Assembly: GCF_900109455.1 (NCBI RefSeq)
Contig: NZ_FOAG01000013.1
Location: 22,831 to 86,830 of the forward strand
Length of the DNA: 64,000 bases
Reading direction: 5' to 3'
Source of the DNA: Roseovarius azorensis
GTDB taxonomy: Bacteria; Pseudomonadota; Alphaproteobacteria; Rhodobacterales; Rhodobacteraceae
This document shows positions 35,601 through 43,511 of this stretch, one piece after another. Position 1 is the stretch's first letter; the number at the start of each line of letters is the position of its first letter. The notes beneath the pieces are model-generated. The model ran no database searches and was not told where the DNA came from. It saw only the letters and a program-made list of their open reading frames with translations. The translations under genes and the position numbers were made by a program.

Positions 35601-37229
35601 TCAGAGACCACGCGCAACCTGGCGCAACTCGTATTTCTGGATCTTGCCGGTCGATGTCTTGGGCAGATCCCGGAACACCACCGCTTTCGGCGTCTTGAAC
35701 CCCGCCAGCCGTTCGCGGGCAAAGGCGATCAGATCCGCCTCCGTGACCGCCGCCCCGTCCTTCAACTCGACAAAGGCGCAGGGCACCTCGCCCCATTTCT
35801 CGTCCGGCTTCGCCACCACCGCACACAGCAGCACCGCCGGATGACGCATCAGCACCCCCTCCACCTCGACCGAGGAAATGTTCTCGCCCCCCGAAATGAT
35901 GATGTCCTTGGCCCGGTCAGCGATCTGCAGATAGCCGTCGGGATGCTGAACGGCGATATCGCCCGAATGGAAATAGCCGCCCGCAAACGCCTCTTCGGTG
36001 GCCTCGGGATTGCGCAGATAGCCCTTCATCACCGAATTGCCCCGGATCATGATCTCGCCCTGCGCCGCGCCATCCATCGCGATCTGCGTCATGGTTTCGG
36101 GTTCCATCGCGGTGATGTCCTCCATCATCGGCATCAGGATCCCGGTGCGCGCCTTGATCGCATAACGCTCCTCATCGCCCAGGCCGTCCCAGCGATGCTG
36201 CCAGAGACATTCGGTGACATGGCCATAGGTCTCGGTCAGCCCGTAAACCTGCGTCACCTTGAACCCCAGCGGCTCGATCGCGGCCAGCGTCGCGGCGGGC
36301 GGCGGCGCACCGGCGGTGAACACATCAACCACATGATCGAACGCGCGCCGCTCCTCGTCCTTCGCATTGACGATGGTATTGAGCACGATCGGCGCCGCGC
36401 CGAAATGCGTGACCCCCTCATCGGCGATCGCATCATAGATCGCCCGCGCGGTGATATCACGGCAGCACACCACCGTGGCGCCCAGCATCGGCATCAGCCA
36501 GACGTGATTCCAGTTGTTGCAGTGAAACAGCGGCACGATGGTCAGATACCGCGCATAGCGCGGCAACTCCCAGCTGATGACCGTGCCCATGGTCATCAGA
36601 TACGCGCCGCGATGATGGTAAACCACCCCCTTGGGCCGCCCCGTAGTGCCCGAGGTATAGTTGAGCGCAAGGCTCTCCCACTCATCCTCGGGCATGATCC
36701 ATTCGAAATCCGCATCGCCCGTGGCCAGAAAATCCTCATAGCCCATATACTCGCTGCGCGCATGCACGCCCGCCTCGTCATCGGCCACCTCGATCACCCC
36801 CGGCGCGGGGCCCTCCATGACCTCGATGGCCTGCGCCAGCACCGGCAGGAATTGCGTATCGCACAGCACCACGCGCGCCTGCCCGTGATCAAGGATATAG
36901 GCGATCGTATCGGCCTCCAACCGGGTGTTGATCGTGTTGAGAACGGCACCACAGGCGGGCACGCCGAAATGCGCCTCGCAATGCGCGGGCAGGTTGGGCA
37001 AAAGCGTGGCCACCACATCGCCGGGCCGGATACCCAACCTGACCAGCGCCGAGGCCAGCCGCGTGCAGCGCTCGTGATACTCGGCATAGGTCTTGCGGAA
37101 CCCGCGATACACCACCGCCTCGCGGTCCGGGAAAATCCGCGCCGCCCGGCGCAGATGCGAGAGCGGCGTCAGCGGCACGAAATTCGCCGCGCACCGCTCC
37201 AGTCCCGTCTCATCCTTCATCCAGCCCAT
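35601..37229 (-). CDS. AMP-forming acyl-CoA synthetase
   Basis: This is a 542-aa ligase that activates a carboxylic acid through an acyl-adenylate and loads it on CoA. The phosphate loop YTSGTTGRPKG, the YGLTETYG adenylate motif, the HSGDIA hinge region and the C-terminal KTSTGKIQKY lysine are all intact. The N-terminus (CAANFVPLTPLSHL) places it with the short/medium-chain group that includes plant acyl-activating enzymes. The chain length is not predictable. Given dmdA nearby, methylmercaptopropionate-CoA ligase is one option, but the sequence is not clearly DmdB. The ATG at 37229 has a GGGAGG site. Confidence 0.85.
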   Translation of the reverse strand: MGWMKDETGLERCAANFVPLTPLSHLRRAARIFPDREAVVYRGFRKTYAEYHERCTRLASALVRLGIRPGDVVATLLPNLPAHCEAHFGVPACGAVLNTINTRLEADTIAYILDHGQARVVLCDTQFLPVLAQAIEVMEGPAPGVIEVADDEAGVHARSEYMGYEDFLATGDADFEWIMPEDEWESLALNYTSGTTGRPKGVVYHHRGAYLMTMGTVISWELPRYARYLTIVPLFHCNNWNHVWLMPMLGATVVCCRDITARAIYDAIADEGVTHFGAAPIVLNTIVNAKDEERRAFDHVVDVFTAGAPPPAATLAAIEPLGFKVTQVYGLTETYGHVTECLWQHRWDGLGDEERYAIKARTGILMPMMEDITAMEPETMTQIAMDGAAQGEIMIRGNSVMKGYLRNPEATEEAFAGGYFHSGDIAVQHPDGYLQIADRAKDIIISGGENISSVEVEGVLMRHPAVLLCAVVAKPDEKWGEVPCAFVELKDGAAVTEADLIAFARERLAGFKTPKAVVFRDLPKTSTGKIQKYELRQVARGL

Positions 37230-37423
37230 CGCGCCCTCCCTGATTCTCGCCCGCAGGTTTGGTGAGATTAGGGAATTCGGCATGGGTTTCAAATGGCCAA
37301 GACGGGCGCCCCCGACCTGACATACGGCCAGGCCGGAGAATCCCCGCCCCGAACCACGGTTAACCCTTCCTAAACCACATCCGCGTTACCCGTTAACCTT
37401 GTCGCAACCCGGAGCGCATCATC

Positions 37424-38938
37424 ATGGTCGCACGCGCCTATACCGTGGCCTTCGAAGGGGTCGAGGCCCGGCCCGTCGAGGTGCAATGCGCCGTCACCCC
37501 CGGCGTGCCCGCCTTCTCGCTCGTCGGCCTGCCGGACAAGGCCGTGTCCGAAGCGCGCGACCGGGTGCGCACCGCGCTTTCCTCCATGGCCATCGCCCTG
37601 CCCTCCAGACGCATCACCATCAACCTCTCACCCGCCGACCTGCCCAAGGAAGGCAGCCATTTCGACCTGCCCATCGCCCTCGCGCTGCTCGCCGCGCTGG
37701 AAATCATCCCGCGGGACGCGGCCGAGGGCACGACCGCGATCGGCGAACTCTCCCTTGACGGCAGGCTGATGCCGGTGATCGGCGCGCTGCCCGCCGCCAT
37801 GGCCGCCGCCGAAGAGGGCCGCATCCTGCTCTGCCCCAGGGCCTCGGGCGCCGAGGCCGCATGGGTCGGCGCGGTGCAGGTGATCGGTGCCGCGACACTC
37901 GCCGACGTGGTGCGCCATTACACCGGCCAGGCCCCCATCCCGGCCGCCAGCCCCGGCGAGGTCACGGCCCCGCCCCCCGGCCGCGACCTGCGCGATGTCA
38001 AGGGCCAGGAACGCGCCAAACGCGCGCTGGAAATCGCCGCCGCCGGACGCCACCACCTGATGATGGTGGGCACGCCCGGCTCCGGCAAATCCATGCTGGC
38101 GGCACGCCTGCCCGGTATCCTGCCGCCCCTGACCGCACCCGAGGCGCTGGAAACCTCGATGATCCATTCCCTCGCCGGACTGCTCAGCGAGGGCGGCATC
38201 AACCGCACCCGCCCCTTCCGCGAACCGCATCACACCGCCTCGATGGCCGCCATCGTCGGCGGCGGCAGACGCGCCGCGCCGGGCGAAATCAGCCTGGCGC
38301 ATAACGGCGTGCTCTTCATGGACGAATTCCCCGAGTTTCCCCGCACTGTGCTGGAAACCCTGCGCCAGCCGATCGAGACCGGCGAGGTGATGATCGCTCG
38401 CGCCAATGCCCATGTGAAATATCCCTGCCGCTTCATGCTCGTGGCCGCCGCCAACCCCTGCAAATGTGGCTATCTCAGTGATCCTGCCCGCGCCTGCTCG
38501 CGCGCGCCGCTTTGCGGCGAGGATTACATCGGCCGCATCTCCGGCCCGCTGATGGATCGCTTTGATCTGCGCGTCGAGGTGCCGCCCGTCGCCTTCACCG
38601 ATCTCGACCTGCCCGCCTCTGGCGATCCCTCGGCTCAGGTGGCCGACCGGGTGGCGCAGGCGCGCAGCCTGCAAGCGGCACGTTTCGCGGGTCGCGCCGA
38701 CATGCACCTCAACGCCGATGCCGAAGGCGAGGCGCTGGACGAGATCGCCACCCCGGATCAGGAGGGCCGCGCCCTCATCACCCGCATCGCCGAACGCTTC
38801 GGCCTCACCGCGCGCGGCTACCATCGGGTTCTGCGGGTGGCGCGCACCATCGCCGATCTCGACGGCTCCGACGCCGTGCGCGCGGCCCATGTCGCCGAGG
38901 CCGTCAGCTTTCGCATCGCCGGCCTCAAAGAGACCTGA
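37424..38938 (+). CDS. comM: YifB/ComM family Mg-chelatase-like AAA+ ATPase
   Basis: ComM is a hexameric AAA+ helicase that helps branch migration when transformed DNA is integrated. The 504-aa protein has the N-terminal ribosomal-S5-like domain (VEVQCAVTPGVPAFSLVGLPDKAVSEAR), Walker A GTPGSGKSM, Walker B LFMDEFPEF, and the zinc-like cysteine group CKCGYLSDPARAC. The C-terminal Mg-chelatase helical domain (GLTARGYHRVLRVARTIADL) is complete. It is divergent from the acyl-CoA synthetase across 194 bp, where no clear signal was seen. Its last 14 bases overlap a convergent hydrolase gene. Confidence 0.95.
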   Translation: MVARAYTVAFEGVEARPVEVQCAVTPGVPAFSLVGLPDKAVSEARDRVRTALSSMAIALPSRRITINLSPADLPKEGSHFDLPIALALLAALEIIPRDAAEGTTAIGELSLDGRLMPVIGALPAAMAAAEEGRILLCPRASGAEAAWVGAVQVIGAATLADVVRHYTGQAPIPAASPGEVTAPPPGRDLRDVKGQERAKRALEIAAAGRHHLMMVGTPGSGKSMLAARLPGILPPLTAPEALETSMIHSLAGLLSEGGINRTRPFREPHHTASMAAIVGGGRRAAPGEISLAHNGVLFMDEFPEFPRTVLETLRQPIETGEVMIARANAHVKYPCRFMLVAAANPCKCGYLSDPARACSRAPLCGEDYIGRISGPLMDRFDLRVEVPPVAFTDLDLPASGDPSAQVADRVAQARSLQAARFAGRADMHLNADAEGEALDEIATPDQEGRALITRIAERFGLTARGYHRVLRVARTIADLDGSDAVRAAHVAEAVSFRIAGLKET

Positions 38939-39815
38939 TCCACCCCGCCAGATCGCGCAGGGTCGCATCCGCTTCGGGCAACAACCGCTGAAACATCGGC
39001 CAGACATGCGGCAGATCGCGCGCGATCACCTCGGTCACAGCGACCCCCTGCGCGCGCAGATGTTCCGCCATCCGCCGGGTGTCATCAAGCAGGATCTCGG
39101 TATCCCCCGCCGCAATCCAGACCGGCGGCGCGCCGGGAAAATCCGCGAACAGCGGCGAGGCGCGCGGATCGGTCGGCTCGGCCCCCCGCAGATACATCCG
39201 CGCCATTTCATGCGCGCGGGCCGCAGGCAGCATGGCCTCCGCCTGCGCATTGCTCCGGAAACTCTCACCCGAGAATGTCAGATCGGTGAGCGGCGAAAAG
39301 GCGAATGCCGCCCGCGGTCGCGACCCGCCGCGCCGCAACACCTCTGCCAGCACCGCCAGCGCCAGCCCGCCGCCCGCGCTGTCCCCGCCCAGAATCACAC
39401 CGCCCGGATGATCGCCCAGCCGCGCCAGCACCGCCAGCACGTCCTCGACCGCCGCCGGAAACGCATGTTCCGGGGCCAGCCGGTAATCGGGCAGACAGGC
39501 AGGCAGGCCAGTCAGCCCCGACAGCCGCGCCAGCATCGCCCGATGCGTCCGCGCCGAACCAAAGACATAACCGCCGCCATGAGAATACAACAGCACCGGC
39601 CCGGTGCCGCGCGCCACCCCCGGCGCCATCGCCCAGAGCACCGGCACACCGGCAAGTCGATCCTCGTCAAACCGCGTCCCGCGCGGCGGATGAAACCAGA
39701 ACCGCGCCTTCGCCTCGAAACCCGCCCGTATCTCCGCCGGATCGGCGACCCGCGCCAGATAGGGCTTTTCCAGCAGCCGCAGTTGCAGATTGAGGATCCG
39801 GCGGCGCAGGCTCAT
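38925..39815 (-). CDS. Alpha/beta hydrolase (HSL-type esterase)
   Basis: This 296-aa esterase/lipase belongs to the hormone-sensitive lipase group. The oxyanion motif HGGGYVFGS, the nucleophile elbow GGDSAGGGL, an Asp in [11 protein letters not shown] and the final His in DLPHVWPMF form a complete catalytic set. No signal peptide is visible, so it is cytoplasmic. The substrate is unknown. Its ATG overlaps the gshB stop by 4 bases, so the genes form a gshB-hydrolase pair. Confidence 0.9.
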   Translation of the reverse strand: MSLRRRILNLQLRLLEKPYLARVADPAEIRAGFEAKARFWFHPPRGTRFDEDRLAGVPVLWAMAPGVARGTGPVLLYSHGGGYVFGSARTHRAMLARLSGLTGLPACLPDYRLAPEHAFPAAVEDVLAVLARLGDHPGGVILGGDSAGGGLALAVLAEVLRRGGSRPRAAFAFSPLTDLTFSGESFRSNAQAEAMLPAARAHEMARMYLRGAEPTDPRASPLFADFPGAPPVWIAAGDTEILLDDTRRMAEHLRAQGVAVTEVIARDLPHVWPMFQRLLPEADATLRDLAGWIRSL

Positions 39816-40747
39816 CCCCGCCGCGCCTCGATCGCCTCCCAGATCTTCGCGGCGATATTGATCCCGTCGAACCGCTCTAGCTCCTGAATGCCGGTGGGCG
39901 AGGTCACGTTGATCTCGGTCAGGTAATCGCCGATCACGTCGATGCCCACGAAAACCTGCCCCTTTTCCCGCAACAGCGGCCCGATGGTGGCACAGATCTC
40001 GCGGTCGCGCGCGCTCAGCGCCACCTTTTCGGGTCGCCCGCCCACATGCATGTTCGACCGCGTCTCGCCCTGCGCCGGAACGCGGTTGATCGCACCCACC
40101 GGCTCTCCGTCCACAAGGATCACACGCTTGTCGCCCCGGCTGATCTCGGACAGGTATTTCTGTACGATCAGCGGCTCGCGGCTGAACCCGGTGAACATCT
40201 CATGCAGGCTCGCAAGGTTGCGATCGGACTCAGGCAGATGGAACACCCCCGCGCCGCCATTGCCATAGAGCGGCTTGAGGATCACATCGCCATGACGCGC
40301 CCGAAACGCCCGGATCGTCCCCAGATCGCGCGCGATCGCGGTGGGCGGCATGAGCTGCGGAAAGTCGAGAATCAACAGCTTTTCGGGAAAATTACGCACC
40401 CAGAACGGATCGTTCACCACCAATGTGCCGGGGCTCAGCCGCTGCAGCAGATGCGTCGTGGTGATATAGAACATGTCAAAGGGGGGATCCTGCCGTAGCC
40501 AGACCACGTCGAATGCGCCCAGATCGACCGTTTCCTCGGGCCCCAGCCGGTAATGATCCCCCTCGACCCGCTGCACGCTCAGCGGCCAGCCGCGCGCGGT
40601 CACCCGCCCCTCGTCATAGGCCAGCCGGTCGGGCGTGTAGTAAAACATCTCATGCCCCCGCGCCTGCGCCTCCTCGGCCAGCCGGAACGTGCTGTCGGCA
40701 CGGATGTTGATCGGCCCGATCGGATCCATCTGAAAGGCGATTTTCAT
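39812..40747 (-). CDS. gshB: Glutathione synthetase
   Basis: GshB joins glycine to gamma-glutamylcysteine with ATP (311 aa, usual length). Segments are typical: [21 protein letters not shown], the [16 protein letters not shown] loop, [14 protein letters not shown] (ATP-grasp), [28 protein letters not shown] text in pieces, and the closing [16 protein letters not shown]. The ATG at 40747 is favoured over 40774 since the family starts MKIAFQMD. Yeast-like forms are excluded. It runs in the same direction as yraN and rsmI upstream. Confidence 0.96.
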   Translation of the reverse strand: MKIAFQMDPIGPINIRADSTFRLAEEAQARGHEMFYYTPDRLAYDEGRVTARGWPLSVQRVEGDHYRLGPEETVDLGAFDVVWLRQDPPFDMFYITTTHLLQRLSPGTLVVNDPFWVRNFPEKLLILDFPQLMPPTAIARDLGTIRAFRARHGDVILKPLYGNGGAGVFHLPESDRNLASLHEMFTGFSREPLIVQKYLSEISRGDKRVILVDGEPVGAINRVPAQGETRSNMHVGGRPEKVALSARDREICATIGPLLREKGQVFVGIDVIGDYLTEINVTSPTGIQELERFDGINIAAKIWEAIEARRG

Positions 40748-40805
40748 ACGCTGCCCCCTGTTGCACTCTGCCACTTACATGCGGCAAGGGCGGACAAGGT
40801 GCAAT

Positions 40806-41243
40806 TCAGAAATGACCGAATGCGTTTTCCAGAATCCGCACCGCGCCCGCGCCATTCACGACCGCCAGATCGAACCGCACCGGCGCCAGTTGTCCCTCGG
40901 GCGTCAGCCCCAGGTATTCCGAGGCGGCGGTGAATATCCGCTGCATCTGCCCGTGATGGAGCCGCTGCAGCGCCAGATTGAACGTCGCCGCCTTCTTGAC
41001 CTCGCAGAACACATAGGTGTCGGGCGCGCGCAGGATCGCGTCGATCTCGCCCGCCCGCCCGCGCCAGCGGCGTTCCAGCAGCACTGCGCCGCGCGCCGCA
41101 TAGACACGGATCACCGCCTCTTCGGCAGCCTGACCTGACAGACAGGCCCGCCGTCCCCGCTCCTGCCGCCGCAACAACTGCCCCGGTCGGACCGGAAACT
41201 GCGGTACCGTCACGGCCTCGAAATCAAACGCCAGTTGTCTCAT
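40806..41243 (-). CDS. YraN family (UPF0102) nuclease-fold protein
   Basis: This 145-aa protein matches YraN, a predicted endonuclease-like fold related to Holliday junction resolvases, with role unproved. The core G65-E66-I-D68 followed by E81-V-K83 (VFCEVK) is the PD-(D/E)xK-type active centre. The first 26 residues (MRQLAFDFEAVTVPQFPVRP onward) are an extension before the family core. That extension is partly duplicated just upstream (41262-41340). A GGGGAAG site precedes the ATG at 41243. The gene sits between gshB and rsmI, its common place. Confidence 0.85.
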   Translation of the reverse strand: MRQLAFDFEAVTVPQFPVRPGQLLRRQERGRRACLSGQAAEEAVIRVYAARGAVLLERRWRGRAGEIDAILRAPDTYVFCEVKKAATFNLALQRLHHGQMQRIFTAASEYLGLTPEGQLAPVRFDLAVVNGAGAVRILENAFGHF

Positions 41244-41261
41244 CTTCCCCCGTCCTCCGGC

Positions 41262-41340
41262 TCCATCACCGCAACAACTACCCCGGCCGCACCGGTACCG
41301 ACACCGCCGTAACCCCGAAATCACACGCCCGTCGCCTCAC
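41262..41340 (-). pseudogene. Degenerate tandem copy of the yraN 5' end
   Basis: Read on the minus strand from a GTG at 41340, the sequence encodes VRRRACDFGVTAVSVPVRPG, then a stop and LLR. This parallels yraN residues 1-26 (MRQLAFDF-EAVTVPQF-PVRPG-QLLR). Nucleotide matches include GATTTCG, GTTGTTGCGG and CCGGGG blocks, about 97 bases apart. The copy starts right after the rsmI stop. It seems to be the remains of a tandem duplication of the start of yraN, now broken by a TAG. Confidence 0.6.
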
Positions 41341-41342
41341 CT

Positions 41343-42230
41343 TCACTCCCCCTCCGGCCCTGCAGCCCGCTCCTCCGCAGCGAGATGCAGGGCGCGCTGA
41401 TAGACCTGCCGCCGCGGCAGCCCGGTTGCCGCCGCCACCCGGTCGGCCGCATCGCGCACCGATTGCCCCTTGAGCGCCACCCTCACCATCCCGTCTAAAT
41501 CAACTTCCCTAATTTTCAACGAACTCCCGCGATCAATAATCACGACAATTTCGCCTTTCGGCGGTGTCGTGGCACAACCTGCCGCCAGGTCCGCCAGTGT
41601 CCCGCGCCGGATCTCCTCGAATTTCTTGGTCAGCTCCCGACAGAGCGCCGCCGCGCGATCCGCGCCCAGAACCTCGACCGCATCGCGCAGCATCGCCGCC
41701 ACCCGGTTGGGCGATTCGTAAAACACCAGCGTCGCGGGCACCGTCGCCAGTTCCGCCAGAACCGCCTTGCGCCGCCCCGACGTGTTGGGCAGAAACCCCG
41801 TGAACAGGAACCTGTCGGTCGGCAGCCCTGCCAGCGTCAGCGCGGTGATCACCGCCGAGGGCCCCGGCGCCGAAACCAGGGCGAACCCCTCCGCCACCGC
41901 CGCGCGGCCCAGGTCGAATCCGGGATCGGCCACCATCGGCGTGCCCGCCTCCGAGGCATAAACCACCGATTTCCCCTCGCCCAGCGCCGCCATGATCCGG
42001 GGCCGCATCCGCGCGCCGTTGTGCTCGTGATAGGACCACAGCGGCCGCTCGCCCAGCCCCACGCCATGAATTTCCATCAGCCGTCGCAGGCTGCGCGTGT
42101 CCTCGGCCACCAGCACATCCGCCGCCGCCAAGATATCAAGCGCGCGCAGGGTGATGTCGCGCGCCGTGCCGATCGGCGTTGCAATCAGATACAGCCCCGC
42201 GGCCAGTTTCTGCTTGTCTGGATTCACCAC
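41343..42230 (-). CDS. rsmI: 16S rRNA (cytidine1402-2'-O)-methyltransferase RsmI
   Basis: RsmI 2'-O-methylates C1402 of 16S rRNA, the same base N4-methylated by RsmH in this window. The 295-aa protein shows the tetrapyrrole-methylase fold: GLYLIATPIGTARDITLRAL, VLVAEDTRSLRRLM, ASEAGTPMVADPGFDL, SAPGPSAVITALTLAGLPTD in pieces, and VFYESPNRV. It starts with GTG (42230 or the adjacent 42227) behind GGAG. It is divergent from the PBP-activator lipoprotein gene across 84 bases. Confidence 0.95.
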   Translation of the reverse strand: MVNPDKQKLAAGLYLIATPIGTARDITLRALDILAAADVLVAEDTRSLRRLMEIHGVGLGERPLWSYHEHNGARMRPRIMAALGEGKSVVYASEAGTPMVADPGFDLGRAAVAEGFALVSAPGPSAVITALTLAGLPTDRFLFTGFLPNTSGRRKAVLAELATVPATLVFYESPNRVAAMLRDAVEVLGADRAAALCRELTKKFEEIRRGTLADLAAGCATTPPKGEIVVIIDRGSSLKIREVDLDGMVRVALKGQSVRDAADRVAAATGLPRRQVYQRALHLAAEERAAGPEGE

Positions 42231-42314
42231 TGGACCCGCTCCATATGACGTTTATGATTGTCCATAGTCGCGCCCCGCCCCCGGCCCCGCGCAAAAAGGA
42301 AGTGAGACCGCCGC

Positions 42315-43490
42315 ATGTTCACCGTTCTGGATTCGATCCGCAAGCCATTCGCCCGCCTCTTTCTCGTCCTTGCCGCGCTGTGGCTCGCGGCCTGCCAGCC
42401 CGCACCGATCGCCAACACCGGTGGCGGCACCGCCCCGGACCGGCCCGTCGCGGTGGCGCTGCTTGTGCCGCATGGCTCCGCGGACGCGCAAGAGCAGATA
42501 CTGGCGCGCGATCTCGAGAACGCGGCCCGCCTGGCGGTTGCGGATCTTTCGGGGGTGCAGATCGACCTGCGCGTCTACGCCACCGCCGGACAGGCCCAGC
42601 AGGCCCAGCAGGCCGCACTCGCCGCTGCGGACGACGGGGCGCGCATCATTCTGGGGCCATTGCATGCGGAATCGGCCAATGCCGCCGCCGTGGCAGTCGC
42701 AGGCCGGAACATCAACGTGCTGGCCTTTTCCAACAATCCGACCATCGCGGGCGGCAATCTCTTCATTCTCGGCCAGACCTTCGAGAACACAGCCAGCCGG
42801 CTCGCGGGCTTTGCCACGAGCCAGGGCAAGTCGCGGATCATGGCGGTCTATTCCGACAACCTCGCAGGCAGGCTTGGCCGCGCCGCCATCGAACAGGCGG
42901 TGCGCGACCGCGGCGCCACCCTCGCGGGCAGCGTGGCCTACGAATTCTCGCAGGAGGGCGTACTCAACGCCGTGCCCACCATCAAATCCACCGCCGATGC
43001 CAACGCCGCCGACGCCATATTCCTGACCGCCAACACCGCCGGCGCGCTGCCGCTCTTTTCCCAGATGCTGCCGGAAAACGGGCTTGGCCCGGACCGGATA
43101 CAATATATCGGCCTGTCGCGCTGGGATACGCCGCCGCAGACGCTCGATCTGCCCGGCGTTCAGGGCGGCTGGTTCGCGCTGCCCGATCCCGGTCGCACCG
43201 CGCAATTCGCGGGCCGCTTTCAGGCCGCCCACGGCAATGCGCCGCATCCGATAGCGGGGCTCGCCTATGACGGGATCGCCGCCATCGGCGCGCTTCTGAG
43301 AACCGGCGACCGCGAACCCTTTGGGCGCAATGCACTCACCCAACCAGCGGGATTCCAGGGGGTGAACGGCGTCTTTCGCCTGCGCCCCGACGGCACCAAC
43401 GAACGCGGCCTCGCGGTGGCGACGATCCTCGACAAACGGGTCACGATCCTGTCTCCCGCCCCGCAGAGCTTTCGCGGTGCGGGCTTCTGA
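42315..43490 (+). CDS. Penicillin-binding protein activator-like lipoprotein (LpoA type)
   Basis: This is a lipoprotein (391 aa) with signal peptide FLVLAALWLAAC (Cys at about residue 27) and a periplasmic-binding-protein type I fold like the C-terminal half of LpoA, which activates PBP1a at the outer membrane. Fold markers are VALLVPHGS, ILGPLHAESANAAAV, NVLAFSNNPTIAGGN, and GLAYDGIAAIGALL. The N-terminal TPR-like half of enterobacterial LpoA is absent, as is usual in alphaproteobacteria. Activation of a PBP is inferred. AAGGAAG lies 12 bases before the ATG. Position between rsmI and glnD is typical. Confidence 0.8.
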   Translation: MFTVLDSIRKPFARLFLVLAALWLAACQPAPIANTGGGTAPDRPVAVALLVPHGSADAQEQILARDLENAARLAVADLSGVQIDLRVYATAGQAQQAQQAALAAADDGARIILGPLHAESANAAAVAVAGRNINVLAFSNNPTIAGGNLFILGQTFENTASRLAGFATSQGKSRIMAVYSDNLAGRLGRAAIEQAVRDRGATLAGSVAYEFSQEGVLNAVPTIKSTADANAADAIFLTANTAGALPLFSQMLPENGLGPDRIQYIGLSRWDTPPQTLDLPGVQGGWFALPDPGRTAQFAGRFQAAHGNAPHPIAGLAYDGIAAIGALLRTGDREPFGRNALTQPAGFQGVNGVFRLRPDGTNERGLAVATILDKRVTILSPAPQSFRGAGF

Positions 43491-43511
43491 CCGGGATGCA
43501 AGTCCGCTGAC

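Noticed and set aside
35601..37229. DmdB (methylmercaptopropionate-CoA ligase) for the acyl-CoA synthetase
   Set aside because: The N-terminus fits the plant-like short/medium-chain acyl-activating group, and location 18 kb from dmdA is weak support, so only the general function is given.
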